From positions 620,001 through 684,000 of the forward strand of contig NC_011886.1 in the NCBI RefSeq assembly GCF_000022025.1: 64,000 nt of DNA, written 5' to 3'. The DNA comes from Pseudarthrobacter chlorophenolicus A6. GTDB taxonomy: Bacteria > Actinomycetota > Actinomycetes > Actinomycetales > Micrococcaceae. A program made the position numbers and the translations under genes. Below, piece by piece: positions 35,325 to 43,682 of this stretch (the stretch's first letter is position 1; every line of letters begins with the position of its first letter). The notes beneath the pieces were generated by a model that saw nothing but the letters and a program-made list of their open reading frames with translations, was not told the DNA's origin and did not search any database.

Positions 35325-35403
35325 GTGACACAGAGGTGCGCCTCGGCTGCTCGCCAGCAGTCCGAGGTTACGTCACCCGTTGCACAGAAGCAACAGCTGT
35401 CAC
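35325..35403 (-). ncRNA. Candidate structured 5' leader (three-way junction) of the NlpC/P60 gene
   Basis: On the mRNA strand, P1 (GUGACA at 35403-35398 with UGUCAC at 35330-35325) encloses P2 (GUUGC/GCAAC, 35394-35379, 6-base loop) and P3. P3 (35367-35341) is a hairpin of 11 pairs with one bulged A and the loop GGCG. The P1 end lies 46 bases upstream of the start codon. Actinobacterial cell-wall hydrolase genes are often preceded by c-di-AMP (ydaO) riboswitches, but I could not match the ydaO consensus, so class and function are open. Confidence 0.4.
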
Positions 35404-35459
35404 ATCAATAACACTAATCACAACAGTGTCATTACGCCCGCAGGAAAAGCGGCGTGTTG

Positions 35460-36380
35460 TCAGGCGTGCTGGCGTTCCTCGTGTTCGGAATGGCTGGCGG
35501 GTTCCAGCTGGAAGGTGCAGTGGTCGGTGTCGAAATGCGATCCCAGGCAGGTGACAAGCTTGTCCAGCAGCTGGTCGGCACCACGGGCGTTGAGGACGCC
35601 GTCCTCCACCACCACATGGGCGGAGAAGACCGGCACGCCGGAGGTGATGGTCCAGATATGGATGTCGTGCACGTCCGTGACGCCGTCCACGGAAAGGATG
35701 TGTTCGCGGATCATCTGCACTTCCACGCCCTTGGGGCTGGCCTCGAGCAGCACGTCCACCACGTCCCGCAGCAGGCTCCATGCCCGCGGCAGGATCATCA
35801 GGGCGATGACAACCGAGGCGATCGTATCCGCCGCCTGGTAGCCGGTGACCATGATGACTACGGCCGCAACGATCACGGCGAAGGAACCCAGCAGGTCGCC
35901 CAGGACTTCCAGGTAGGCGCCACGGACGTTGAGGCTTTCCTGGTGGGCGCCGCGGAGGATCAGCAGCGAAACCAGGTTCGCCACGGCGCCGAGGATGGCG
36001 GCGAAGAGCATGATGTCGGTGTGGACTTCAGGAACGGATCCGATCCTGCGGATGGCCTCGGTGAAGATCACCACGGAAATGACGATCAGGATCAGCGCGT
36101 TGGCCAGGGCCGCCAGGACTTCGGCGCGCTGGTACCCGTAGGTCCGCTGGTCACTGGCGGGCCTGCCGGCGATCCAGGCGGCCAGCAGGGCGATCGTGAC
36201 GCCCGCAGCATCGGAGAGCATGTGGCCGGCGTCCGCCAGCAGTGCCAGTGACCCGGACAGGATGGCTCCCACCACCTGGATCAGCACCACGCTCAGTGTG
36301 ATCGCCAGGACGGCCACCAGCCGTTTGCGGTGCCGCCCGGTGGCGGTGATTCCGTGCGTGTGGCTGTGGTCGTGTCCCAT
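35460..36380 (-). CDS. Cation diffusion facilitator (CzcD/ZitB-like) metal exporter
   Basis: A 306-residue CDF transporter that exports Zn2+ or similar metals in exchange for protons. It has a His-rich N-terminus (GHDHSHTHG), six membrane helices and a C-terminal metal-sensing domain (DGVTDVHDIHIWTITSGVPVFSAHV). In the membrane zinc site, TM2 gives His53 and Asp57 (GHMLSD) and TM5 gives Asp162. The usual TM5 His is Glu158 here (YLEVLGD), which may change metal selectivity. It precedes the NlpC/P60 gene by 181 bases, which hold a separate leader. Confidence 0.92.
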   Translation of the reverse strand: MGHDHSHTHGITATGRHRKRLVAVLAITLSVVLIQVVGAILSGSLALLADAGHMLSDAAGVTIALLAAWIAGRPASDQRTYGYQRAEVLAALANALILIVISVVIFTEAIRRIGSVPEVHTDIMLFAAILGAVANLVSLLILRGAHQESLNVRGAYLEVLGDLLGSFAVIVAAVVIMVTGYQAADTIASVVIALMILPRAWSLLRDVVDVLLEASPKGVEVQMIREHILSVDGVTDVHDIHIWTITSGVPVFSAHVVVEDGVLNARGADQLLDKLVTCLGSHFDTDHCTFQLEPASHSEHEERQHA

Positions 36381-36390
36381 GCCTACAAGG

Positions 36391-36819
36391 CTAGCCCCAG
36401 CCGAGCTCGTGCAGCCGCTCGTCCGAAATGCCGAAATGGTGCGCTATCTCGTGGACCACAGTCACTGCCACCTCGTGGATGACGTCCTCGCGGGAACTAC
36501 AGATTTCGAGGATGGGTTCACGGAATATCGTGATCCGGTCGGGCAGTGATCCGGCGTCCCACCAGGAGTCCCGTTCTGTCAGGGGTACGCCCTCGTACAG
36601 TCCCAGCAGTACGGTGTCCGGGTCTTCTCCCGGCCCCGGTTCGTAGTCGTCCTCAATGAAGACGGCCACGTTGTCCATGGCCCGGGCCAGCTTTGTTGGA
36701 ATGCTGTCCAGGGCGTCGGAGACGGCAGCCTCGAACTCGTCCGGGGACATGGCGAAACCCAGCGGTTCGTGCGGGCCCTCCGGAATGATGGGGAGGCCGG
36801 GCGGAAGGCTTGGGGGCAT
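36391..36819 (-). CDS. Small zincin-like metallopeptidase family protein
   Basis: A 142-residue cytoplasmic protein of the DUF1025/MetX-like zincin family. The metal site HEIAHHFGISDERL (HExxH with a downstream acidic residue) is intact near the C-terminus. Preceding segments (LGLYEGVPLTERD, PDRITIFREPILEI) match the family. The size is normal. Biological substrates are unknown for this widespread family. It is tightly linked to the EamA gene upstream (9-base gap) and the CDF gene downstream. Confidence 0.9.
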   Translation of the reverse strand: MPPSLPPGLPIIPEGPHEPLGFAMSPDEFEAAVSDALDSIPTKLARAMDNVAVFIEDDYEPGPGEDPDTVLLGLYEGVPLTERDSWWDAGSLPDRITIFREPILEICSSREDVIHEVAVTVVHEIAHHFGISDERLHELGWG

Positions 36820-36828
36820 ACCTCGACT

Positions 36829-37851
36829 TTAGTCCCGATTGTCCGCCGGGAAGGCCTGGTTCTGCCCGGAAACGCCACGGGCCGCGGACCTTGAACCCGC
36901 ACGGCGGGTGCGGGTCCGGCGGCGAGTCAGGCTGACGCCCACCAGGCACACCAGCCCGCCCACCAGGCCCCAGGCCGTGGGGATCTCTCCCAGCAGGAGC
37001 CACGAAATCAGCACCGTTGTTCCGGGAACCAGGTAGGTGGTGGCCGCCAGCTTTCCGGCATCCACCAGTGACAGGGCATAGGCCCAGGTGGTGAAGGCGA
37101 TCGCGGTGGGAAAGATCCCCAGGTACACCAGCCCTGCCGTGGCCGCGGGCGGTGCTGCCTGTACCTCGGACACCAGCTGCCCGGCGAAGGGTAGGCAGCA
37201 TAGAGCACCTACCAGGATTCCGAACCAGGTGGCCTGGGCCGCAGGGAACTTCCGCAGCACCGGCTTCTGGATGATGACGCTGACTGCGGCGAGCACCGCG
37301 GCAAGGAGGCAAAGCAGCACGCCGGCCATGTCCGTCGTCGTGCTTTCCCCTGGCTGGCCTGGCGCGCCGGATCCCAGCGCGATGAGCGCGACGCCGGCGA
37401 AGGCAATGGTGCTGCCGATGAGCAACCAGCGCGGAAAGCCCTCCTTGAGGAAGATGCCTGCCATGATGGCCACCAAAATGGGATTGACGTTGATGAGCAA
37501 GGCACTGGTACCCGCATCAAGGACATGTTCGGCGGCATTCAGCGCCACGTTGTAGCCCCCGAACCACATCACCCCGTACGCCAGGATGGGCCACCACTCG
37601 CGGCCCCGCGGCATGAGGCGCGTCTTCAGTATCTTCGGCAGCGCCACGGCAGCGAGTACGACGGCGGCAATCGCCAACCTGCCCAGCGTCAAGGAACCGG
37701 GAGAGAAGTGTGGACCGATGGCACGGATACCCACGAACGCCGAAGCCCACAGGACCACGGTGACCGCCATGGCTGCAATGCCCAGCGCCTTGACCGGGGC
37801 TGCCGCCGATGACGCCGAAGCGGGACTGCTGACAGGGGTAGTGGAAGGCAT
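36829..37851 (-). CDS. EamA/DMT-superfamily exporter
   Basis: A 340-residue membrane protein with ten hydrophobic segments formed by two EamA repeats (about 22-160 and 180-310). LWASAFVGIRAIG and GYNVALNAAEHVLDAGTSALLI are in repeat 1, and YLGIFPTAIAFTTWAYALS with PGTTVLISWLLLGE in repeat 2. Such proteins usually export amino acids or metabolites. A basic C-terminal tail (TRRRTRTRRAG) faces the cytoplasm. The ATG at 37851 has only a weak ribosome site. It heads a probable unit with the zincin and CDF genes. Confidence 0.88.
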   Translation of the reverse strand: MPSTTPVSSPASASSAAAPVKALGIAAMAVTVVLWASAFVGIRAIGPHFSPGSLTLGRLAIAAVVLAAVALPKILKTRLMPRGREWWPILAYGVMWFGGYNVALNAAEHVLDAGTSALLINVNPILVAIMAGIFLKEGFPRWLLIGSTIAFAGVALIALGSGAPGQPGESTTTDMAGVLLCLLAAVLAAVSVIIQKPVLRKFPAAQATWFGILVGALCCLPFAGQLVSEVQAAPPAATAGLVYLGIFPTAIAFTTWAYALSLVDAGKLAATTYLVPGTTVLISWLLLGEIPTAWGLVGGLVCLVGVSLTRRRTRTRRAGSRSAARGVSGQNQAFPADNRD

Positions 37852-37978
37852 GAGCCCAATCTAGTCGCGCAGGCCAGACCCGGGCTGGCGGAAATCGGCC
37901 ACGTCTGGCCAAGTTCCTGCCAAAGTGAAACTGCCCGTGGAACGGGGGTCCCTCCGTGCCTCGGCTAGGATGCGAACC

Positions 37979-38662
37979 ATGGTCTCAAGCCCTGCCCCAC
38001 CCCGTGATACCGCACGCCTTGTCAGGACAGTGATCTGGATTGTGCTGGCAGCCGCCGTCATCGGCGGGGTGGCCTGGTACGCCCTGTTGACCGCCAACAA
38101 TGAGCAGAAAGCTGCTCCGCCGGCGCCAGGATCCGAACAGCTCGTCCGGGAGAACAGCTACCGCCTCACCGCGCCTTCCGTGGAAAAGGCGCAGCTGGTG
38201 GAGTTCCTGGATTTCGAATGCCCCTCGTGCGGGTCCATCCATCCCGTGGTGGAGGAGCTCAAAGCCGAGTTTGGCGACAGGATTACCTTCGTGAACAGGC
38301 ATTTCCCCCTGGCGGCCCACGCCAACTCCGGCCAGGCGGCGCTCGCTGCCGAGGCCGCAAACCAGCAGGGCAAGTACCAGGAAATGGCCAACAGGCTCTT
38401 CGAAACCCAGTCCCAGTGGGCCGGGCAGCAGACGTCCCAGGCGCCGCTGTTCCGTACGTACGCGGAGGACCTCGGGTTGGACCTTGCCCTGTTCGACGCC
38501 GCCGTGGCTGACCATCAAACCGAGGAGCGGGTCCTGGCGGACATTGCCGATGGCGAGGCGCTGGGCGTCCACGGGACGCCCACCTTCTTCCTCAACGGGG
38601 AGAAACTGACGCTCACCACCAAGGCCGATTTCCGGCAGAAACTCGCCGACGCCGTCAGATAG
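37979..38662 (+). CDS. Membrane-anchored DsbA-like thiol oxidoreductase
   Basis: A 227-residue protein with one N-terminal transmembrane helix (TVIWIVLAAAVIGGVAWYALL) and an extracytoplasmic thioredoxin-fold domain. The active site is Cys81-Pro-Ser-Cys84 (FLDFECPSCGSIHP), with the cis-Pro loop VHGTPTFFLNG. This is the DsbA/MauG-associated Thioredoxin_4 type common in actinobacteria. It probably forms or isomerises disulfides in secreted proteins. I took the ATG at 37979 with AGGA ten bases upstream; an ATG at 37970 is too close to it. Confidence 0.88.
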   Translation: MVSSPAPPRDTARLVRTVIWIVLAAAVIGGVAWYALLTANNEQKAAPPAPGSEQLVRENSYRLTAPSVEKAQLVEFLDFECPSCGSIHPVVEELKAEFGDRITFVNRHFPLAAHANSGQAALAAEAANQQGKYQEMANRLFETQSQWAGQQTSQAPLFRTYAEDLGLDLALFDAAVADHQTEERVLADIADGEALGVHGTPTFFLNGEKLTLTTKADFRQKLADAVR

Positions 38663-38705
38663 TCGCGTCAGGCCACTGTTGCCGCGGCAAGCTGGACGGC
38701 AGGAA

Positions 38706-39740
38706 CTAGCTGGCCGCCCAGTCAAGGAGCTTGTCCACCGTCCAGGTGGTGATGATCCGCTCCGGCGGCACGTCATTACGTTCGGCCCGCTCGGCCCCGT
38801 ACTGGAGGAAATCCAGCTGTCCGGGCGCGTGGGCGTCGCTGTCGATGGAGAACAGGCAGCCTGCCTCCAATGCGAGCTTGATCAGCTCATCCGGAGGGTC
38901 CTGCCGCTCTGGCCGGGAATTGATCTCGACGGCAACATTGTTCTCGGCGCAGGCGGCGAAGATCTCCTTGGCATCGAATTCGGACTGGGGGCGGGTGCCA
39001 CGGGAGCCCTCCACCAGCCGGCCTGTGCAGTGGCCCAGGACGTTGGTGTGGGGTGCCAGGATGCCGCCGAGCATCCGCGCGGTCATGGTTTTGCGGTCTG
39101 CCCGGAGCTTCGAATGGACGCTGGCCACCACGATGTCCAGCCGGTCCAGCAGTTCCGGGTCCTGGTCCAGCTCTCCGGATTCCAGGATGTCCACTTCGAT
39201 GCCCGCCAGCAGCCGGACCGTGCCGTCGTGCGGTCCACCGTCCTTGCCCCCGCTGTTGATGGCGGCCACCACCTCGAGCTGGTTCGCCAGGCGTTCGGCG
39301 GAGAGGCCGTTGGCGATAGTCAGGTTGGGGGAGTGGTCTGTCAGGGCCAGGTACTCCCGCCCAAGAACTTCCGCGGCGGCGACCATCACCTCGATGGGGG
39401 AGCCGCCGTCGGACCATTCGCTGTGGCTGTGCAGGTCGCCGCGCAGGGCGTTCCGGACGGTGGCACCGCCGGCGGCCAGAGGCTGGGCGCCTTTCTCCCG
39501 GAGGTCAGCCAGGTAGTCCGGGACGGACCCGTCCACCGCCTGCCGGATGACCTGGAACGTCCGGTCGCCGATGCCCTTCATCGACTTAAGCCGGCCGTTC
39601 CGTGCCCGGGCGGCCACTTCGTCCGGCGGCAAGGCGCTGATGGCGGCGGCGGCCTTGCGGAAGGCTTGGACCTTGAAGGTGGCAGCGCGTCCGCGCTCCA
39701 GCCAGAAGGCGATCTCGTTGAGCGCTGCGACGGCATCCAT
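38706..39740 (-). CDS. PHP-domain phosphoesterase with N-terminal HhH region (PolX-like C-terminal half)
   Basis: A 344-residue protein. Residues 1-75 form the DNA-binding helix-hairpin-helix region seen in polymerase X (KAAAAISALP, LKSMKGIGDRTFQVI). The PHP metallo-hydrolase domain follows, with metal-binding RGDLHSHSEWSDGG, ALTDHSPN, GIEVDI, SVHSKL, GHCTGRL and SDAHAPG. The nucleotidyltransferase domain of PolX is absent between the two parts, so this is a free-standing HhH-PHP protein rather than a polymerase. A 3'-phosphatase or exonuclease activity on DNA is plausible but unproven. ATG at 39740. Confidence 0.85.
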   Translation of the reverse strand: MDAVAALNEIAFWLERGRAATFKVQAFRKAAAAISALPPDEVAARARNGRLKSMKGIGDRTFQVIRQAVDGSVPDYLADLREKGAQPLAAGGATVRNALRGDLHSHSEWSDGGSPIEVMVAAAEVLGREYLALTDHSPNLTIANGLSAERLANQLEVVAAINSGGKDGGPHDGTVRLLAGIEVDILESGELDQDPELLDRLDIVVASVHSKLRADRKTMTARMLGGILAPHTNVLGHCTGRLVEGSRGTRPQSEFDAKEIFAACAENNVAVEINSRPERQDPPDELIKLALEAGCLFSIDSDAHAPGQLDFLQYGAERAERNDVPPERIITTWTVDKLLDWAAS

Positions 39741-39790
39741 CCATCCATCTTGGCCCGTTCGTCCTGTTCAGGCACGGGTTTCCGGCCGAT

Positions 39791-39820
39791 TTTGGATAAT
39801 CGCAGAGTAGGCCCTATAGT
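39791..39820 (+). promoter_or_regulatory. Probable promoter of the tRNA cluster
   Basis: TTTGGA (39791-39796) and TATAGT (39815-39820) are spaced 18 bases apart and lie about 85 bases upstream of tRNA-Glu, between the divergent PHP gene and the tRNAs. Confidence 0.5.
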
Positions 39821-39904
39821 TGTTGAGTCCAGTTCGGAGAAACGCAAAGGACAAAGACGGAAAGCTTCGCTTTACGCCTTTTATTTTGTTCCGAACGGGT
39901 TCTG

Positions 39905-39977
39905 GCCCCCATCGTCTAGCGGCCTAGGACACCGCCCTTTCACGGCGGCGGCACGGGTTCGAATCCCGTTGGGGGTA
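39905..39977 (+). tRNA. tRNA-Glu (anticodon TTC)
   Basis: The 73-base cloverleaf has the acceptor stem GCCCCCA with TGGGGGT, the D arm TCTAGCGGCCTAGGA, the anticodon arm CCGCCCTTTCACGGCGG and the T loop GTTCGAATC. No CCA is encoded. Confidence 0.96.
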
Positions 39978-40067
39978 CGCAAGGAACTGGTCAAACAGAC
40001 AAAAAATGTCTGGTAGGCTGGAAGCCTTGAAAAAAGCAGTAGAGATACTGTGAAGCAAGAAACGCAA

Positions 40068-40141
40068 GGCCCTGTAGCGCAGTTGGTTAGCGCGCCGCCC
40101 TGTCACGGCGGAGGTCGCGGGTTCAAGTCCCGTCAGGGTCG
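40068..40141 (+). tRNA. tRNA-Asp (anticodon GTC)
   Basis: The 74-base cloverleaf has acceptor GGCCCTG with CAGGGTC, the anticodon arm CCGCCCTGTCACGGCGG, the T loop GTTCAAGTC and the expected discriminator G. It lies 90 bases after tRNA-Glu. Confidence 0.96.
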
Positions 40142-40189
40142 CTCTGGTTGTCGGAAGAGATTTCGGCGGTCATGGTGACATGTCACCTA

Positions 40190-40265
40190 GGCTCTGTAGC
40201 TCAGTTGGTAGAGCGTTCGACTGAAAATCGAAAGGTCACCGGATCGACGCCGGTCGGAGCCACCA
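40190..40265 (+). tRNA. tRNA-Phe (anticodon GAA), CCA encoded
   Basis: The 76-base gene includes an encoded 3' CCA. The acceptor is GGCTCTG with CGGAGCC and the anticodon loop is CTGAAAA. The T stem ACCGG/CCGGT encloses the loop ATCGACG, with A instead of T at position 54. A terminator hairpin follows. Confidence 0.95.
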
Positions 40266-40270
40266 CTGGG

Positions 40271-40307
40271 AAGCATCAGTTCCAACGAACTGGTGCTTTT
40301 CTTCTTT
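40271..40307 (+). terminator. Rho-independent terminator after tRNA-Phe
   Basis: AAGCATCAGTTC (40271-40282) pairs with GAACTGGTGCTT (40287-40298), with one G-U pair and a 4-base loop, followed by TTCTTCTTT. Confidence 0.88.
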
Positions 40308-40332
40308 AACCACATTTTCCAGGCTCAGTTTT

Positions 40333-40415
40333 GCAACCGGACTTCCGGAGTTGCTTGGGTGGGTCCCGGCCTTGTTCGCACATCAGAGCCGTCTAGGGCC
40401 GGATTGGCGAACAAG
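40333..40415. repeat. Two inverted repeats between tRNA-Phe and the deacetylase gene
   Basis: GCAACCGGA (40333-40341) pairs with TCCG-GA-GTTGC (40344-40354) with a two-base bulge. CTTGTTCGC (40371-40379) pairs perfectly with GCGAACAAG (40407-40415). They may form terminator or processing structures for the leftward deacetylase transcript. Confidence 0.4.
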
Positions 40416-40545
40416 CGCCAGGCCTGTGGCCACCTGAGCGGGTAATGCGTCCACACATGAGTGCTCCCCGGCTGCCGAACCTGGTGATGGATACGGCTGC
40501 CGGGGAGCAGATCATATGCTCAGCGTGGCTGGCTTGCTGCGTCTG

Positions 40546-43089
40546 TCAGAGGAAATATCCCGAGACGTCTGCGATCAGATGCGTGGTGCCTGTTGAGCTG
40601 TTCGTGAGGCTGACCTTGCCATCCGGTCCCAGGGGAACAGTGACGCTGTTCGGGACAATCTGCCCGGCGGCGTAGTTCACGTTGGAGGCATTCGGCAGTG
40701 ACGATCCGGACGGGTAGGCCGTGACGAAGCCGTTCCTGGTCGGATTGGCCACGGTCAGGTTGAAGATGGTCGCCGAGGCCGTTGCCGGAACCCCGCTGAC
40801 CGAGCCGATCTGGACCGGGATGGTGCCGTTGGCGGCCACCGGACTGCCGGACCTGGTGTCCAGGAAACGGGTGGGCGCAATCGGCTGGAACATGCCGGGA
40901 AGGGTTACCGGACCTGACATGTAATAACCGGAAACGTCGGCGATCAGGTGCGCGGTACCGGTGGACTCGTTGTACAGCGACACCTTTCCGTCCGCTCCCA
41001 CCGGAACCGTGACCCTGTTGGGGACAATCTGGCCCCTGTCGTAGTTGAGGTTGGAAGCCGTGGGAATGGACGTCCCTGAGGCGTAAGCGGTGACAAATCC
41101 GTTAGAGGTGGAGTTGGCAACAGTGAGGTTGAAGGTCACTGCCGAAACGCCTGCCGGGATGCCGCTGTTGCCGCCCACCTGGAAGGACACGCTGCCCTTC
41201 GGTGCCACGGGGGTTCCCGTGGTCCGGGTGTCCAGGAACCTCGCCGGTGCTACTGGTCGGAAGGCTCCACCTGCAACAGCTGTTCCTGCCGCGTAGTAGC
41301 CGGAAACGTCCGCAATCAGGTTGGCGGTGCCAGTCGACTCACTGTAAAGCGTGACCTTGCCGTCGGCGCCCACCGGAACCGTGACGCTGTTGGGGACTGT
41401 TTGCCCGGTGTCATAGTTCAGGTTGGACGCATTGGGCCGTGTGGTGCCGGACGCGTAGGCCGTGACGAAGCCGTTGGACGTTGGATTCGTAACGGTCAGG
41501 TTGAAGGTCACGGCTGCAACGTTCGCGGGGATGCCGCTGTTGCCACCAACCTGGAACGACACGGTTCCCTTCGGACCGACGGGGCCGCCGCTGGACCGGG
41601 TGTCGAGCAGGCGCACCGGCGCCATGGACTGGAATGCCCCCGGGTCAACGGCTGCCTTGGTCAGGCTGTAGTCGTCTGTCACGAGTGTTCCGGCGCTGAA
41701 CATTGTCAGGGACAGGGTCATGGCGGTGGCGCCCGCCGGGACCGGCGGCGAAGTCCACGTGGCTTGGGTGAACGTGGCCGCTGGCCCGAAGTAGGGGCTT
41801 GAGGTCCAGTAGTGCCAGCTACCCGTGCCGGTCCTGTAGTAGATCTCGAACTGCGTGTTGGCCGTTGACGTATACCAGGCAGACATTGAGTATCGCTGCC
41901 CGGGTGTCACGGTCGGGGTGCACTGACCCGTGTCCTGCGGGGGCAGTATCTTGGCATTCCCGCTCTGGTAGGAGGACACCACCACCTGCTGGGCGGCAGT
42001 GCCCGTGTGGGCTGCCGTCACCGTGCTGTAGGTGTAGGTGTTGGTTCCAAATCCACCCGGAACCCAGCAGTATGGTGCATCCCCGGCAATGGGGCCCGCT
42101 GTCTCGAAGCCCGGGTTCCGGATGAGGTTGCCGGAGGTCAGGGGGGCCGGTGGCTGTGGTCCGGCGGTGTTGTTCTTGACAGCTCCGCCAATCACCTGGT
42201 CCACGGTCTTGACGACGATCCGGCCGGCGCTTTGTTCGGCGGCCAGGAAGTCAATCAAGGCGTTGAAGTTCGCCGTGGTGACGTTCAGCGGCTCAGTGTC
42301 CACACCGATGTGGTGGAACGTGTACTGCATCCAGCCGCCGCCCGGCTGGGCCTTGAGGGTCAGGTCTTCCAGGTTCTGGAGGGTCCACGTGTTGTCTATC
42401 TGGTCCGGCGCCTTCGTGAGGAACGGGTCTGCCGGGGGCATGGTCTCGGCCAGCGGGAACGTTTCGGTTCCCGCGATGTGGCTTGCAATGTCACCCAGGC
42501 CCCGGGCGCTGTTGTAGCCGCATGTGTTGGCAATGCCTTCGATGGCCGGAGTCGAGGAGGCGTACGGATACGCGAAGCTGGTGATGCGGAAGCCCAGGTC
42601 CCTCAGGCTGATGCGGTCGTTGCAGATCTGCCGGGTGACCTCAGCTGTATCGGCGAACGCAAGGTCGGCATGGGTGACGCTGTGGCCGCCGATCTCGTTT
42701 CCGGCTGACTGCAGGGCAAGGGCCTGGGCCGTTGACATGTAGGCGGCATCAGCATTGAGGAAGCCAGAGGGAACATAGAACGTGCCCTTCAGGCCCTTGG
42801 CATTCATATACGCCGCGGCACCAAGCTGGTCCGCGTGTGCGTCATCGAAGGTCAGGGTGACCACTACGGGATCTGCCGCATGGGCGGCCGGTGCGAGGGC
42901 TACAGTGCTGACAAAAGTCGAAAGGACCAGCAAAGCTGTTCCCGCCGCAGTGGCAGCGGTCCGGCCGGTTTTGAATGTATCCCGGAGCCGGCGCCCGGAA
43001 AACGTGGGTATGCTCCAGCGGCCTTTGGCCGGTGGAGGGGCTTTTTGCAGGGGCTGGCCTTTCGGGGCGCGCTGCATTGATCGTTCCAT
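40546..43089 (-). CDS. Secreted polysaccharide deacetylase with three C-terminal repeats
   Basis: An 847-residue secreted CE4-type protein. A signal peptide (about 45-75, ending PAAHA) precedes the NodB domain (about 75-290), with TLTFDDAHADQ (catalytic and metal Asp) and IGGHSVTHADL (metal His pair). A carbohydrate-binding-like beta domain (NPGFETAG...) lies at about 320-480. Three repeats of about 124 residues follow (about 485-607, 609-733, 735-847), each from a LDTR motif to LIADVSGY. The start among several in-frame codons is uncertain; ATG 43089 is used. It probably deacetylates cell-wall or exopolysaccharide sugars, with the repeats as surface-binding units. Confidence 0.88.
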   Translation of the reverse strand: MERSMQRAPKGQPLQKAPPPAKGRWSIPTFSGRRLRDTFKTGRTAATAAGTALLVLSTFVSTVALAPAAHAADPVVVTLTFDDAHADQLGAAAYMNAKGLKGTFYVPSGFLNADAAYMSTAQALALQSAGNEIGGHSVTHADLAFADTAEVTRQICNDRISLRDLGFRITSFAYPYASSTPAIEGIANTCGYNSARGLGDIASHIAGTETFPLAETMPPADPFLTKAPDQIDNTWTLQNLEDLTLKAQPGGGWMQYTFHHIGVDTEPLNVTTANFNALIDFLAAEQSAGRIVVKTVDQVIGGAVKNNTAGPQPPAPLTSGNLIRNPGFETAGPIAGDAPYCWVPGGFGTNTYTYSTVTAAHTGTAAQQVVVSSYQSGNAKILPPQDTGQCTPTVTPGQRYSMSAWYTSTANTQFEIYYRTGTGSWHYWTSSPYFGPAATFTQATWTSPPVPAGATAMTLSLTMFSAGTLVTDDYSLTKAAVDPGAFQSMAPVRLLDTRSSGGPVGPKGTVSFQVGGNSGIPANVAAVTFNLTVTNPTSNGFVTAYASGTTRPNASNLNYDTGQTVPNSVTVPVGADGKVTLYSESTGTANLIADVSGYYAAGTAVAGGAFRPVAPARFLDTRTTGTPVAPKGSVSFQVGGNSGIPAGVSAVTFNLTVANSTSNGFVTAYASGTSIPTASNLNYDRGQIVPNRVTVPVGADGKVSLYNESTGTAHLIADVSGYYMSGPVTLPGMFQPIAPTRFLDTRSGSPVAANGTIPVQIGSVSGVPATASATIFNLTVANPTRNGFVTAYPSGSSLPNASNVNYAAGQIVPNSVTVPLGPDGKVSLTNSSTGTTHLIADVSGYFL

Positions 43090-43682
43090 GCGATTAACTC
43101 GATTCAGAACAGCGGCTTGCCGGCCCACCCCCTACCCGGAATGGCCCGATCGAAACCGGAACGGGCGTTTGTTGTCTGCCATCCCAGCCTCTGGCTGGCC
43201 GACTGCTCCCAAAATATATTCGCTGGGTTAATGCGGCATGAGTGCCGGCTACCTGTCTTTGCCGCCGAACCACTCTATTGATCCTCGTGCTGCCCCCGGC
43301 ACATTGGGCCTGCCGCGTCCGAGGCGACAGGCAGCGGCGAAATAGATTTGTCAGACATCTGAAACATTTGACTGTGAAAAATCGTTGTGGCACGCGCGCG
43401 CCTTGGGCTGCGTAAGCGCTTGCATTTATGAGTCGAACTAGGTTTCCGGACTGATGACACACGTTTGAAATGTGCTCCTGGCCCTGCCTAGCGTGGACCC
43501 CGGCCCGGACATCGCCCCGATGTCGCCAGGGCCCGCTTCGGGACTCCACCCAGGTCCCGCCCCCGTTACAAAGGCGTCCCTGACGACGCCTGCCGTGCCG
43601 CCGGGGGATCCGCCGGAGTGCGGGGAACCAGGGCATCCGCCCGTCTTCCACGAACAGTTTGAACTCCGCGAGAAGAGCAAAA
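43090..43682. other. 593-base divergent intergenic region (deacetylase / levansucrase)
   Basis: No convincing gene. It contains the hairpin CCAGCC (43184-43189) with GGCTGG (43193-43198), an A/T-rich AAAATATATTC stretch near 43209, the palindrome TCAGACATCTGA (43351-43362) and a LacI-type operator at 43411-43424. About 160 bases next to the levansucrase start show no further signal beyond a purine-rich ribosome site. Confidence 0.6.
43411..43424. promoter_or_regulatory. LacI-family operator upstream of levansucrase
   Basis: CGTAAGCGCTTGCA is a near-perfect palindrome centred on AAGC/GCTT, the usual LacI-family core. It resembles GATGTAAACGCTTGCATC at 49684-49701, sharing GTAA-CGCTTGCAT. It lies about 260 bases upstream of the levansucrase start. 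Confidence 0.55.
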
